Both the position numbers and the translations under genes were made by a program. Positions 5,229 to 5,261 of a DNA stretch of 5,261 bases are shown piece after piece; positions within the stretch are counted from its first letter, which is position 1; each line of letters opens with the position of its first letter. This DNA comes from CAJBIL01 sp049295655 (GTDB lineage Bacteria > Pseudomonadota > Gammaproteobacteria > Burkholderiales > Rhodocyclaceae). Below the pieces are notes generated by a model. It saw only the letters and a list, made by a program, of their open reading frames with translations. It had not been told where the DNA came from and did not search any database. The stretch spans positions 1 to 5,261 of the forward strand of contig JBAQRB010000132.1 of the NCBI GenBank assembly GCA_049295655.1. The letters are read 5' to 3'.

Positions 5229-5261
5229 AAATCCGACGCTTTTTAGGCGGACGGCAGCCGT
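5227..5261 (-). CDS. rpsK: 30S ribosomal protein S11, C-terminal fragment (cut by window edge)
   Basis: Only the last ten full codons and the stop are present. They read GCRPPKKRRI followed by TAA (5227-5229), matching the highly conserved S11 C-terminus (E. coli ends NGCRPPKKRRV). The partial codon at the edge ends in AC, consistent with the expected Asn. S11 forms part of the 30S platform near the mRNA exit. The position directly before rpsD is the canonical alpha-operon order. The final residue is Ile rather than the more usual Val, a conservative change. The call is firm despite the short fragment because both sequence and context agree. Confidence 0.93.
   Translation of the reverse strand, partial: GCRPPKKRRI

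Noticed and set aside
3143..5261. Possible novel system in the right half of the window
   Set aside because: All genes there are standard alpha-operon members in canonical order with intact key residues and normal spacing.

Overview
The window looks like a piece of betaproteobacterial chromosome. The ribosomal and RpoA proteins are closest, by recall, to Rhodocyclales/Burkholderiales versions, coding regions are GC-rich, and the gene order rpsK-rpsD-rpoA-rplQ is the classic alpha operon. The lineage is an inference from family knowledge; no database search was possible.

Left part (1-918, minus strand): a complete TetR-family regulator closely resembling PsrA, the fatty-acid-responsive repressor. 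It is followed after 25 bp by the 5' end of a gene whose product resembles the N-terminus of the membrane-anchored acyl-CoA dehydrogenase FadE, cut by the window edge. The two probably form one transcription unit for fatty acid beta-oxidation. Upstream, at 967-982, lies a perfect inverted repeat that fits the PsrA consensus. It directly abuts a good -10 element, so autorepression of the regulator-fadE unit is the natural reading.

Middle (1133-2935, plus strand): a complete 600-residue ABC half-transporter of the Atm1/ABCB7 type, with membrane and ATPase domains fused. It diverges from the regulator across a 214-bp intergenic region. Its 3' end is followed by about 150 bp with two small hairpins and a doubtful 32-codon ORF, then by a perfectly symmetrical A-tract/hairpin/T-tract that can terminate transcription from both sides.

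Right part (3143-5261, minus strand): the distal alpha operon in transcription order, rpsK (last codons only), rpsD (GTG start, zinc-finger type S4), rpoA and rplQ. Gaps are 12, 40 and 28 bp, each with a recognisable Shine-Dalgarno sequence. The operon ends at the shared terminator and converges on the ABC transporter.

Most of the window is ordinary, conserved housekeeping sequence. I see no mobile element, CRISPR array, tRNA or rRNA, and no sign of a new multi-gene system. The most informative non-coding signal is the operator/promoter arrangement in front of the PsrA-like gene.
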